Below are positions 42,501 through 49,077 of a stretch of DNA of 64,000 bases, piece by piece. This stretch comes from Bacillota bacterium. GTDB taxonomy: Bacteria; Bacillota; Clostridia; Lachnospirales; Lachnospiraceae. Both the position numbers and the translations under genes were made by a program. Numbering within the stretch: the stretch's first letter is position 1; each line of letters begins with the position of its first letter. Location: contig JAEWMB010000013.1 of the NCBI GenBank assembly GCA_023457255.1, forward strand, positions 62,001 through 126,000, given 5' to 3'. The notes below the pieces were generated by a model. The model made no database searches. It had not been told where the DNA came from and saw nothing but the letters and a program-made list of their open reading frames with translations.

Positions 42501-44494
42501 AATTCACCTTTTTCGATATGGAAACTCGTTCTTAACATCTCATGTCGTTTCGTTAATTCTAAAAAACCATAACGAAGCCTTTCGATATCAAGTGCGCTAT
42601 CTAATCGATATCCGCTAAAATTATTGTATGCTATTCCCACATTGATCTGGCATGTGAAATAAATCCCCCTCTGTACAGGAGACATAACATATTTTTCTTT
42701 GGTTTTGGCCTTTGCAATGGAACTATGTTGGGAACTCTTAATCTTACAATTTTCAATCTCCTTACTTAATTCACTAATGCAAGGATGTTCAAATATACTT
42801 TTAATGGTAAGACGTACACCACATTCTATATTTAAATAATTTAAAAGCTTTGATGCACTTAATGAGTGTCCGCCAAGATCAAAGAAGTTGTCGTTAATAC
42901 CGATTTTATCGATATTTAATATCTTTTCATACATTTTAACTAAGACTTTTTGAAGCTTAGTTTCTGCCGGAACAAAGGTTGACATCAGCTTCATATCAAT
43001 ATCAGGTAATCTATTCTTATCTAATTTACGGCTAATTGTAAGCGGCATTTCCTCTAATTGTATTATCTTAGCAGGAATCATATAGTCAGGTAATGCTTTA
43101 CGTAATTCATTTTTTAAGGAGTGTACATCCACAATGGAACTTGCAGTTATATAGGCACAAATTATTTTTTCCTGATGTGCATCCTCTTTAACAACTACAG
43201 CTGCTTCTAATATATTATCCTTACTTCTTAATACTGCTTCAATTTCACCTAATTCAATTCGATAGCCTCTTAATTTGATCTGATTATCTTTACGCCCATG
43301 ATATACAATATTACCATCAGGAAGCCACCGACCCAAATCCCCAGTTGCATACATAACTCCATCACCGAACATATTAGGAACAAATACCTTATTCGTTAGC
43401 TCTGGCTTTGATATATACCCTCTGGATATGCACTCCCCTGCAATATAGATATCACCTATCTCACCAACACTGCACAATCTATCTTCCTTGACAATATAGA
43501 CATAACAATTTGGCATTGGTTTTCCAACCGGGAGTTTCGATTCATATTCCCTTCCATCATATTTCCATTCCGTAATAACACCGGATACTTCACTGGTACC
43601 ATACATCTGAATAAACTGAATCCCCTTAGGAATATATTCAAAGATTTCATTGGTGATTTCTGCACCTGCTGTAAATATCTTGGTAACTCCATCAAAACAT
43701 TTTACATGTTCAATATATTGGCGAGGTAATAGAAGGATATTCACTTTATGTTTTTGGATATATTCTTCAAAACTCTTGATATCTAATATATATTGTTCTG
43801 GAATCATTTGAAGTCTTGCACCAGCAAAAAAAGTTATTATCATTTCCCATACGGACATAGCAAAAGAGAAGCTTGAAAACTGTAACAAAGTATCTTCTGA
43901 GCAGATGTCTTGATTTAAAACGTGATAAATAAATCGAATGGTTCCCTTATGTATCTGCATTACTCCTTTGGGTTGACCTGTAGATCCTGATGTGTAAACG
44001 AAGTAAGCCAGATTATTCTCATCAACAATATGTTCTAAATTATCATCTTCCCCAACAAAATTCTTCTCATCAAACATTAAGAGAGTGGGAATTTCCGGTA
44101 CAAAGTTCAGCTTTTTTCTTCCGGTTAAGAGTAAAACAGGCTTGCAATCATGTATAATATATGAAACACGTTCTTCACCAAGATTAGAATCGATTGAAAC
44201 GAACGCTCCGCCCGCTTTCCATATAGCAAGTATAGAAATTATTGTTTCTATCTCCTTTTCACCTATAATGGCAACACAGACATCCGGACCAACTCCACAA
44301 CTTACTAGGCGTCTCGCCATTTGATTTGCCTTCTTATTGAGTTCTGAATATGTAAGAGCTATATCATTCATGCTTAGCGCAACTTTATTCGGGTATTTTT
44401 CTACCGTCATTTCAAAATACTCATGGCAGGTTGATTTTTCTGTGACCAGTTTCCCTCCATAGCAAAACTCTTCCATCATTTTTTTATCGAACAT
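33566..44494 (-). CDS. Four-module nonribosomal peptide synthetase, A-T-C-A-T-C-A-T-C-A-T
   Basis: 3642 residues. Approximate positions: A1 1-500, T1 Ser544, C1 (HHIITDG near 723), A2 1060-1545, T2 near 1566, C2 (HHIVSDG near 1743), A3 2080-2565, T3 near 2581, C3 (HHIIADG near 2760), A4 3090-3560, T4 (GGNSM near 3595). No epimerase, methyltransferase or thioesterase domain. A1 has FAMSVWE where amino-acid-activating domains have FDxSxWE: the Asp that binds the alpha-amino group is Ala212. Pocket codes read by eye: A2 DLTKIGEIG (close to the Asn code DLTKLGEVG); A3 DAWQIAAVC (Phe-like apart from Q); A4 DAFQIGAVY (no match known to me). Predicted: a non-alpha-amino starter followed by three residues. 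ATG 44494 follows GGAGAGGG. Confidence 0.96.
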   Translation of the reverse strand: MFDKKMMEEFCYGGKLVTEKSTCHEYFEMTVEKYPNKVALSMNDIALTYSELNKKANQMARRLVSCGVGPDVCVAIIGEKEIETIISILAIWKAGGAFVSIDSNLGEERVSYIIHDCKPVLLLTGRKKLNFVPEIPTLLMFDEKNFVGEDDNLEHIVDENNLAYFVYTSGSTGQPKGVMQIHKGTIRFIYHVLNQDICSEDTLLQFSSFSFAMSVWEMIITFFAGARLQMIPEQYILDIKSFEEYIQKHKVNILLLPRQYIEHVKCFDGVTKIFTAGAEITNEIFEYIPKGIQFIQMYGTSEVSGVITEWKYDGREYESKLPVGKPMPNCYVYIVKEDRLCSVGEIGDIYIAGECISRGYISKPELTNKVFVPNMFGDGVMYATGDLGRWLPDGNIVYHGRKDNQIKLRGYRIELGEIEAVLRSKDNILEAAVVVKEDAHQEKIICAYITASSIVDVHSLKNELRKALPDYMIPAKIIQLEEMPLTISRKLDKNRLPDIDMKLMSTFVPAETKLQKVLVKMYEKILNIDKIGINDNFFDLGGHSLSASKLLNYLNIECGVRLTIKSIFEHPCISELSKEIENCKIKSSQHSSIAKAKTKEKYVMSPVQRGIYFTCQINVGIAYNNFSGYRLDSALDIERLRYGFLELTKRHEMLRTSFHIEKGELVQRVHDNVEINFEYIISDVAEEELIQDFCQTFDLSIAPLMRVCLVKQKNGYLLLLDIHHIITDGTSNALIIDELSKLYNNELLIPKDLDYTDYSEWMNHRNIEKQKRFWLKEYKEAIPIMDFPLDMTRPKIIDFSGKTISTFLNPALRGRISRLGKNSNTTDYMVFLASFMVLLEQYSGQEDIVVGTPISGRVSPDTENMFGMFVNSLPMRGKPKKDKMFHLFLKELKEFSLFAYENQEYSFEELVRELQIKRDLSRNPMFDVMLVMQNMKDQELNLTSVNSVKVRQINPTAKFDITIFINNREGQYEVELEYCSKLFDPKTMEVMLNHYVQILEYVTDNPDIKIGNIPLASKNDINIICNEFNNTSTEVKEIQNVLNLIEKQAALYPDRIALYNESWEISFKEMNQKANQLANELVEMGVRKGDFVAVISERSIELVIGIFAILKVGGVFVPITTDFPKERIQYILNDCNPTVVLCDNTVEISSHAPIINLESVRDLKGSDKEHNIELNPDDLAYMIYTSGTTGKQKGTMIQHCGLSNYISYGMKHYVTKLPTAPLFTNISFDLTITTIFLPLCCGGKIKIYNGPVDEMIKDIFVNNEFTLIKCTPQHLKFANDYKKELLSNLETMILGGEELDTATAEETLNNFGRHIKIHNEYGPTEATIGCCDFIYTGDLSKRTVSIGKPISNTQIYIMDEIQLCGIGIPGELCIAGAGVAKGYWKKEDMTSSKFISNPFGEGLLYRTGDKARWLPDGTLEYLGRIDEQVKILGYRIEPSEISNGIRKQKGIKDAIVVVNEAKTGEKQLCAYYTADCEIEIATVKEALRKELPEYMIPAYIMQLETIPLTDNGKVDKHKLPEITINLSRDYKPPRNQKESIVSKIFTKVLGINQVGIFDNFFELGGHSLKAAKVLNYIEEAFGVRLVLNDIFKNPTIADLVQSLDIKNRKPRSKGLRKADVQDYYMAAPVQKGIYILSSFEKNTIYNMPYAAKLMGSVDIDKLHHAFCTVVERYEILRTGFELNNGEIIQRIYDKITLDFAVFHSEDETFHLQELVEPFDLGGGSLLRIRVIQNKKYSILFIDIHHIVSDGISQSLILEEVSKVYNGQKVIEPVFQYKDYSQWFNNLDMSAAKAYWLERYSDGIPVLDLPTDFSRPQIQSFQGSSRYQSLGTDLSSSIKSLAVQTGATEYMVFLSAFMIMLGQYSRQKEVVVGCPISGRFNKDIQSMPGMFVNSLALKENIDLHSNYLHFLENIKINTLNAFSYQEYPLEALVADLKINRDLSRNPLFHVMLVMQNNEKNSLMLKDTVAEEIKVGNTVSKFDLTICIREQQGNFNMEFEYCTDLFLPETIDYMMRHMTNLLVELTKNPQKKLHEYSMLTENEKKNVLVEFNHTEQKFNDNLCIHEAFEQVVANLPDEIAIWHEGEHLTYHLLNEKANQLASWLSKQGITKGDFIAVITDKSIETIISIIAILKAGATYVPMDQSAPKQRLEYMLEDTNPAMVLSHNSAFDGWNKQKVSLKEWEFSSEPVNNQRIECGSEDVAYIIYTSGTTGKPKGVMLKHRGAINLANYHKIKYGINVNDRILQFSNFVFDASIWEILMALLNGASLYIPGDNTILDTTRFEDYVKDNKITVLTLPPQYYLQIQVPDVRLIITAGSESGQKILQQVSDSTQYINAYGPTEVTVCGTDWKWNKERISSNKIPIGKPIANTQVYIMQDDNICGIGIPGEICICGVGVAKGYLHMQELTDKKFVNNPFGTGKLYRTGDVGRWLADGNIEFLGRMDEQVKIRGYRIELQEIESVLRQKKDIINATIIIRKNSAGEDSIYAYYVAANPLASNEIREWLRLKLPEYMVPSYLIQLESIPMNQSGKVDKAKLPDIEIYDLQTFEEAVTKTQKELASMYETILMIPKAGRNTDFFGAGGHSLKAAKLLNNIEAKFGVRLTLKEIFMNSVIKRLAEYIEKAAKDINYEKISICEKKDFYPATRMQKSIYLVCQKADSTNYNMPQAVYFTGNLEVDRLRQAFQTLLERHEILRTSFHIENDEIVQKINEKVELEFIYAKDNCPEEKLIETFIRSFDLSVAPLMRVKVVKRNRGYLLLFDIHHIIADGISTSILAEEISSLYNGNLLKEVTLQYKDYSQWLQNCNYETQRKYWKDEMGEEIPILNFPLDKLRPKYQSFNGNRIVTNLDEELGSMIKKLSRTYNVTDYMIFLSAFMILLSKYARQEDIIVGSPMAGRFRKEIDQMLGMFVNTLPVRGHVDKTLTFADFLQQIKNKVLKTIENGEYPFWELVNDLNADTDISRNAIFDIVISMQNQEMVEWNLQNVGSTELREIKNRTSKFDLSLSINEKSGRYQLELEYCTDLFLEGTIVRLIKHYNSLLQDILESPDKVIEKISMIDDEELRILSRTFNFNKIDMMTECIHERFEKMVQQFPNQVAIIHNDRQLTYWELNEKTNRLAHYLQKLSIGRDDLVAVWGEKKIETIIAILGILKAGGAYVPIAPDYPKDRIEYILKDCNPKALLADVSITLNYDVPVVMIGKAIMEESNSTNPIHSNVPTDLAYVIYTSGTTGQPKGVMLEHKGLLNLNNHCRTNFGVNESEVVLQFANLVFDASVFEIALALLNGGSLCIVDKDIISDVKLFEQYLLEKGVSLLLLPPQYYLQVELPRIKRIITGGSASSIAVLEHVPANVIYTNAYGPTEITVYCTDWEKQSGKIPDKIPIGKPIENSTVYIMDKDELSGIGVPGELCVGGLGLARGYLNQPELTKKYFVENLQGERLFRTGDLARWLEDGNIEYMGRIDNQVKIRGYRIELEEIETVFRTVKGIEDVAVILKKTEGMDGTLYAYFTADIAMNQDDIKDSIAKKLPEYMIPQRMMQLEIIPVNQSGKIDINRLPDINIVSKNDYEEPDGEKEKLVAAVYKEILGLERVGKKDNFFELGGNSMKAIIAMNHLKKKGYKVNSQDMMRFPVVEKLASRLRYERGRALR

Positions 44495-44516
44495 TATATA
44501 CCCTCTCCATTAATTA

Positions 44517-46700
44517 TTATTCAAAACCAATATTATCAAGTATAATATCCCCAGTATCATCACCATTAAATGTAAAACGAACATCCGTAATATCCATTAA
44601 ATTAAAGTTAATATTTCGCTCTAGCAAACTATTGCAATCTACCCTAACCGTCTGTAAGCAATGCTTATAATCGTAATCACCTGATAAAAACTGGAGTTTA
44701 TATAACTGGATTGGTAACGCTCGATACACTGCGTTGACTTCACTTAACATAAAGCTTATTTCTTCACCTGAACGGTCTCCCAAAACTACCTGAAAGTCTA
44801 AATTATTATAATTATTTTTCTGATAAAGTATTTCCCTCATATCCGCTATATCAAACTGCAGGTACATTCCCACAGCATCTACATTTAAATTGCTGATATC
44901 ATATCCTGCTTCTTTTGTCCCTGACCACTTTAACCTGACTACATGGTTGGCTGTGTCCCATTTAATAAAACTCTTATTCGTAAACTGCATTTTTTCCTCT
45001 TTCCAGATATCCAGTCCGTGACCATGAATGGTTCCTGCTTGGTCAGTAGTTGAAATAGGATTAGCATCTTCCTCATAATTACAGATAGCTGAAAATTTTG
45101 AATTCTGATATCCCTGGATATAGAGTGTATCCGGTACCTGATTAGTATATTTCCTGATATTATAAAAATACTCTCTTTCTTTCTCCATATTTTTCATGGT
45201 TACATCTAAAAAATATTTCATACTAACCTGCAGTATTGCTTGCTGTTCTTCTTCCGTTATAAGATTTTTTACATTTAAAAACCATTTCATAGGTTCAAAC
45301 AAATCATAACTACCCCATTCGGAATTAAATTGCCCATGGTTTGCTCCGGCTATATAAAGATATGCTTTAAAGCAATCTTTTTCACCAGTATATACAATAT
45401 TCTGAAATTGCTTATATCCAAATAAATTGATAACATCCTGATCATTTGTTCCTTGGATAAGCAAATAATTTATGTCCTTGAGAATTACATCTTGTCCGGC
45501 AGGCTTGTACATATCAGCAGTCGGAGCTATGGATATTACCGTATTGATATTAAAGTGATAATCCCAGGTAATTTTTGCATTTTCCGGACATGCATCGAAT
45601 GCATTAAACTCAGATGCTATTACAACTGCCTCACCACCACGGGAATGACCTGCTAACGCTATTTTTTCATAATCCATTTTTTGAAATAGTATACAAGAAT
45701 CATCCTTATTATACTTTTCAAGCTGTTTTATATTTTCTAACAGTAAGATAGCCCTGGCATCATTTTCATCTTTCAAACCTTGATCTATATAAAGATTGAG
45801 GAAATTCTCATCTACAGATACAACCACATATCCGAACTTTGCAATATATTCAGCAAGATAATCAAATCCTAAGTAAGAATTACTTAGGATCGTATGTCTT
45901 CCGTGTACCAAAAACAAAACGGGATAATCCTTTCCCTCAACAGGGTACCATATCTTTCCTTTTAATGGAACTTCATTAATGCTGTATCCCCAATATTTAT
46001 CTCTTAATGCTTTTATCATTCCTTTATAATCTTCCACATAATATGATAGATTCACACGGTCTGACTTCAGCATGTCTGAATTATTTGTTCCATATTCACA
46101 GTAAGCGACATCATACAACCCTTCTTCCGGCAGATAGCCATCCTTATCCTCAGCACATAAATAAAAGGATCGGTAATCTTTGTCAAATCCTTTTCCAAAT
46201 AAAAAGGCACATATAGCAATATTCATCAGTACTGTAACTGCCAGAACACTGAAAACAGGTATGTCCCTCTGTTTATTATGTATAATAGCATGTAAGCTTC
46301 TCCCAAATGACAACTCTATCCAGCAAAAACAGAATGCACAAAGAAAAATAAATCCCGTATTTACTGTAGGAGAAGATAGATAGATTATTCCAAAACTTAT
46401 CAAAAATAAAAATATTTCAAATAATCCATGTTTTAAACCATATCTTCCTATCCTTTTTACTATCAGCCGTATCACAAACAACATCAAATTCAACATTATA
46501 AAAAATAATGCACCAAATAATAAAAAGCTAATCCACCTCGGTAATCCGGAATCCAAAAAAAATAATGCCATTAATGATGCGATAATTATACTTGATATGA
46601 TCCAAATGCTTTTCTCTGTCCCTTGATACTTCTGTCCAATGATTGAATGATATCTGTCCATCAGTGCTTTTCTTATCTCTGTAAACTTCTTTATTATCAT
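44517..46700 (-). CDS. Membrane-anchored alpha/beta hydrolase
   Basis: 727 residues. The first ~180 contain about five to six membrane helices. The rest is a dienelactone-hydrolase/PAF-acetylhydrolase-like alpha/beta hydrolase: oxyanion region LFLVHGRHT, nucleophile elbow GHSRGG, a later GTNDQD acid and GANHGQF histidine. A beta-rich tail of ~200 residues follows the catalytic domain. The catalytic part probably faces outside. It lies between a BtrH-like gene and the NRPS gene, so cleavage or maturation of an exported product (prodrug-type) or product release are candidates. ATG 46700 follows AGGAGAAG. Confidence 0.8.
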   Translation of the reverse strand: MIIKKFTEIRKALMDRYHSIIGQKYQGTEKSIWIISSIIIASLMALFFLDSGLPRWISFLLFGALFFIMLNLMLFVIRLIVKRIGRYGLKHGLFEIFLFLISFGIIYLSSPTVNTGFIFLCAFCFCWIELSFGRSLHAIIHNKQRDIPVFSVLAVTVLMNIAICAFLFGKGFDKDYRSFYLCAEDKDGYLPEEGLYDVAYCEYGTNNSDMLKSDRVNLSYYVEDYKGMIKALRDKYWGYSINEVPLKGKIWYPVEGKDYPVLFLVHGRHTILSNSYLGFDYLAEYIAKFGYVVVSVDENFLNLYIDQGLKDENDARAILLLENIKQLEKYNKDDSCILFQKMDYEKIALAGHSRGGEAVVIASEFNAFDACPENAKITWDYHFNINTVISIAPTADMYKPAGQDVILKDINYLLIQGTNDQDVINLFGYKQFQNIVYTGEKDCFKAYLYIAGANHGQFNSEWGSYDLFEPMKWFLNVKNLITEEEQQAILQVSMKYFLDVTMKNMEKEREYFYNIRKYTNQVPDTLYIQGYQNSKFSAICNYEEDANPISTTDQAGTIHGHGLDIWKEEKMQFTNKSFIKWDTANHVVRLKWSGTKEAGYDISNLNVDAVGMYLQFDIADMREILYQKNNYNNLDFQVVLGDRSGEEISFMLSEVNAVYRALPIQLYKLQFLSGDYDYKHCLQTVRVDCNSLLERNINFNLMDITDVRFTFNGDDTGDIILDNIGFE

Positions 46701-46748
46701 GCTTCTTCTCCTAAACTATTTGTCTACTCGTTAACAATTGAATCGATT

Positions 46749-47720
46749 TTATATCTGATCGTAAATCTTCGATTCTATATCATAAAGTGTCTGAAACAAA
46801 TTACAGACATCGGAATTATCATACTTTCTTTCCCGATCATTTGCCCGTCTTCTCATAACGATTCTCATAAGTTTTGTCCAATGTTTACAGCTTTCATCTA
46901 GCAAAGTTTCGAAAATTTCTCTAGCTTTTTTATCCTTAATTCCATGAGCAAAATAATGTTTTAGAACATTCCTGCTTTGTATTAGGTTACTGATCTCCAT
47001 AACATTAGTATCTGAATAAAATTCATAAGGGACTGAAGCTTCAAGAAAATTGCAATAAAGTTTTTTTATCGCTGTCAATCCATAATAACCGGCTTGATCC
47101 TCCCTGTTTCTATTCCTTTTCATAACCTGCATGATATTAGTAGTATACTTATCAATTTTCTTTTTATCTTTAAGCTCACAACGAACTTCCATACATTCCA
47201 AATATTCGTTCATACATCTTTCCAAATCAGCTATCTTGCATTTTCCAATAGAGGGGTTTGTTGACATATGCTCATATCCATTACCTATATACTTTTCTGA
47301 TTCAAGAATATAAAAATACTCTTTATCATATCCAATTGCTGCAACAGCATGACGTCCACTGTCAGGATTCAACACTGCTATGTCATAATTCACTTTATAC
47401 GGCAGTCCATTCGTTGATATAATGATAATAACCTCTCCATAGGTGTCTAATGCATGTTTTAACTGCTCTACAGATGTATTTTTGTTGCCTGTGATTTTAT
47501 TAAGTTCATAAATCTTTTTATTTGTCCACAAATTCTTTAACTCTTTACCGTCGCAGCTTAGGAATGGAGTAATATCCTCTAAAAAAATATCTAATAACCG
47601 ATTATTATTATAGTATCTGACTTTTAATATGTAAGAAGTTGCTTTTTCTATACAGTTTCTTCCACCCAAAAACCAAAGTACATCTTGAGGCTTTGCATAT
47701 ATGTAATCATATTTACTCAT
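46749..47720 (-). CDS. BtrH-like / papain-fold protein
   Basis: 323 residues from ATG 47720, which has AGGAG eight bases upstream; a longer frame starting at 47798 would overlap the PPTase gene and lacks a good site. Visible are Cys in GGRNCIEKA and His in GRHAVAAIGYDKEYFY, the layout of the cysteine-fold BtrH-N group; the third triad member may be the acidic cluster LESE. The C-terminal half is charged and helical. It is the second such protein in the cluster. Role inferred: acyl transfer or peptide trimming during assembly. Confidence 0.6.
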   Translation of the reverse strand: MSKYDYIYAKPQDVLWFLGGRNCIEKATSYILKVRYYNNNRLLDIFLEDITPFLSCDGKELKNLWTNKKIYELNKITGNKNTSVEQLKHALDTYGEVIIIISTNGLPYKVNYDIAVLNPDSGRHAVAAIGYDKEYFYILESEKYIGNGYEHMSTNPSIGKCKIADLERCMNEYLECMEVRCELKDKKKIDKYTTNIMQVMKRNRNREDQAGYYGLTAIKKLYCNFLEASVPYEFYSDTNVMEISNLIQSRNVLKHYFAHGIKDKKAREIFETLLDESCKHWTKLMRIVMRRRANDRERKYDNSDVCNLFQTLYDIESKIYDQI

Positions 47721-47743
47721 AAGTAATACTCCTAAATTTATTA

Positions 47744-48406
47744 TTAAAATAACATCATATTGATATACTGTAATCCTTGTATTCTTTCTTCGACACATGC
47801 GGATAGGGAATAACCACTTTGTATGTTATACTGTTTAAATAATACCTTTTCTTCGATATGCGGATTAAGATAAAAGCTCTCATTTCTTTTATCAAACGAA
47901 AAACTGTTTAATGGTATTTTCAACCCTTTCCCTTTATATTTAATATAGCTTTCTTTTAATGTCCATAAATCAAAGAAATAATCTCTTTGTTCCTCATCCT
48001 TTTTATTCAGTAATGCCATATACTCTGATTCAGCAAAGAATCTTTCTGCAATATCCATATGTACTTCTGTTTTTTTTTCAATATCAATCCCACATTCATT
48101 AAGTGATGTAATGCATACTACCCAATCACCTGAATGGGATATATTAAATTGGAAATCAGGAACACCCAGGACATATGGTTTTCCATATTCATTCACATCG
48201 AACTGAATGTCTTTACAATTGATCTTCATCTTCTCTTCAATTACTTTTCTAACAATTACATCTCCATACAACGACCGGATATAGTCAGCGCGGAAATGAA
48301 ACCGTTCAATGCGTCTTTTTTTCTCTTCAGAAATAATACTTAAAAAATAATTAATCTGATTTTCTTTGACCAATTCATTAATATTGGTAGCGTAAATATT
48401 AGCCAC
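47744..48406 (-). CDS. Sfp-type 4'-phosphopantetheinyl transferase
   Basis: 220 residues. Motifs of the Sfp class are all present: GKPYV, FNISHSGDWV, GIDIEK, and FFDLWTLKESYIKYKGKGL. It converts apo carrier domains of the NRPS, PKS and free ACPs to holo form using CoA. First gene of the operon; GTG start at 48406 with AAGGGAAC upstream, about 140 bases below the predicted transcription start. Confidence 0.95.
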   Translation of the reverse strand: MANIYATNINELVKENQINYFLSIISEEKKRRIERFHFRADYIRSLYGDVIVRKVIEEKMKINCKDIQFDVNEYGKPYVLGVPDFQFNISHSGDWVVCITSLNECGIDIEKKTEVHMDIAERFFAESEYMALLNKKDEEQRDYFFDLWTLKESYIKYKGKGLKIPLNSFSFDKRNESFYLNPHIEEKVLFKQYNIQSGYSLSACVEERIQGLQYINMMLF

Positions 48407-48546
48407 AATAATGTTCCCTTCGAATAAATTTTAATCTTTATACAACGATACAACCATTAAATTTTAGAAATATAGTATACATTATTAAATTACATTATCT
48501 ACAAAAATAGTATTATTTGTCATTTTATTACCATATTTTACATCTA

Positions 48547-48574
48547 ATTATACACTTGTACCAACTAAAGTCAA
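48547..48574 (-). promoter_or_regulatory. Sigma-A-type promoter of the biosynthetic operon
   Basis: On the minus strand, TTGACT (48569-48574), a 16-base spacer and a perfect TATAAT (48547-48552). It is the only strong promoter seen upstream of the PPTase gene and leaves an AT-rich leader of about 135 bases. No operator is obvious. Confidence 0.7.
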
Positions 48575-48697
48575 TATAATTCCGTTGTTTTACAATAACC
48601 AAACATAGAAATTGCTCTCAACGTCCGATAGTTCTGGCTTTTCTGTTATCAAACTTTTTATATTTTTTGTCGTATATTGTCATGCATTGTGGTATAT

Positions 48698-48960
48698 CTA
48701 GAAATTAATTGGACTGAAGTACACCGTCAAAGCGCATCTAGGCCCAGCCTGCTTCGCATAATTTTCCAATTTCTCTAGTGATAATGTTTCCCGGTAAATA
48801 CCTCGTTCTATATATGGATAAAATTTATCATTTTCAAGGTAATCATCATAATGCTTTAGTCTTTCAGCCACCCAAAATAAGTACTGATACTAAAATCAGA
48901 CATATCTCTGAGAAGTCCAGCAGAAGCAGCATGCTTTGTGACCTTTACAAAAATATTAAC
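48698..48960 (-). pseudogene. Remnant of an unrecognised gene
   Basis: An open stretch on the minus strand (48698-48889) reads like real protein (AERLKHYDDYLEN, YPYIERGIYRETL, LEKLENYAKQAG) but has no start and ends in a stop. A frame change at about 48885 and further protein-like sequence up to 48960 suggest a decayed gene. I do not recognise the family. Confidence 0.4.
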
Positions 48961-49021
48961 AACATTACTTAGGTATAACAGAAAATAGCTTGTTTGTAAC
49001 GCTTAATAAACATTTAAGCAT

Positions 49022-49055
49022 AAAAACAAGCCTGCAAAATAGCAGACTTGTTTTT
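49022..49055 (-). terminator. Rho-independent terminator after the XRE gene
   Basis: Inverted repeat AAAACAAG(C)CTGC - AAAATA - GCAG(A)CTTGTTTT, with T runs on both strands, 23 bases beyond the XRE stop codon. It can work in both directions. Confidence 0.8.
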
Positions 49056-49077
49056 GTTGACATAAGCTAGTTTATGC

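Noticed and set aside
1..48406. HMG-CoA-synthase-type beta-branching cassette as in leinamycin
   Set aside because: No HCS, decarboxylating KS or ECH genes are visible in the window; they could only lie beyond base 1.
48407..48700. Riboswitch in the leader of the biosynthetic operon
   Set aside because: The leader is about 135 bases of AT-rich sequence without conserved helices or a transcription-stop hairpin.
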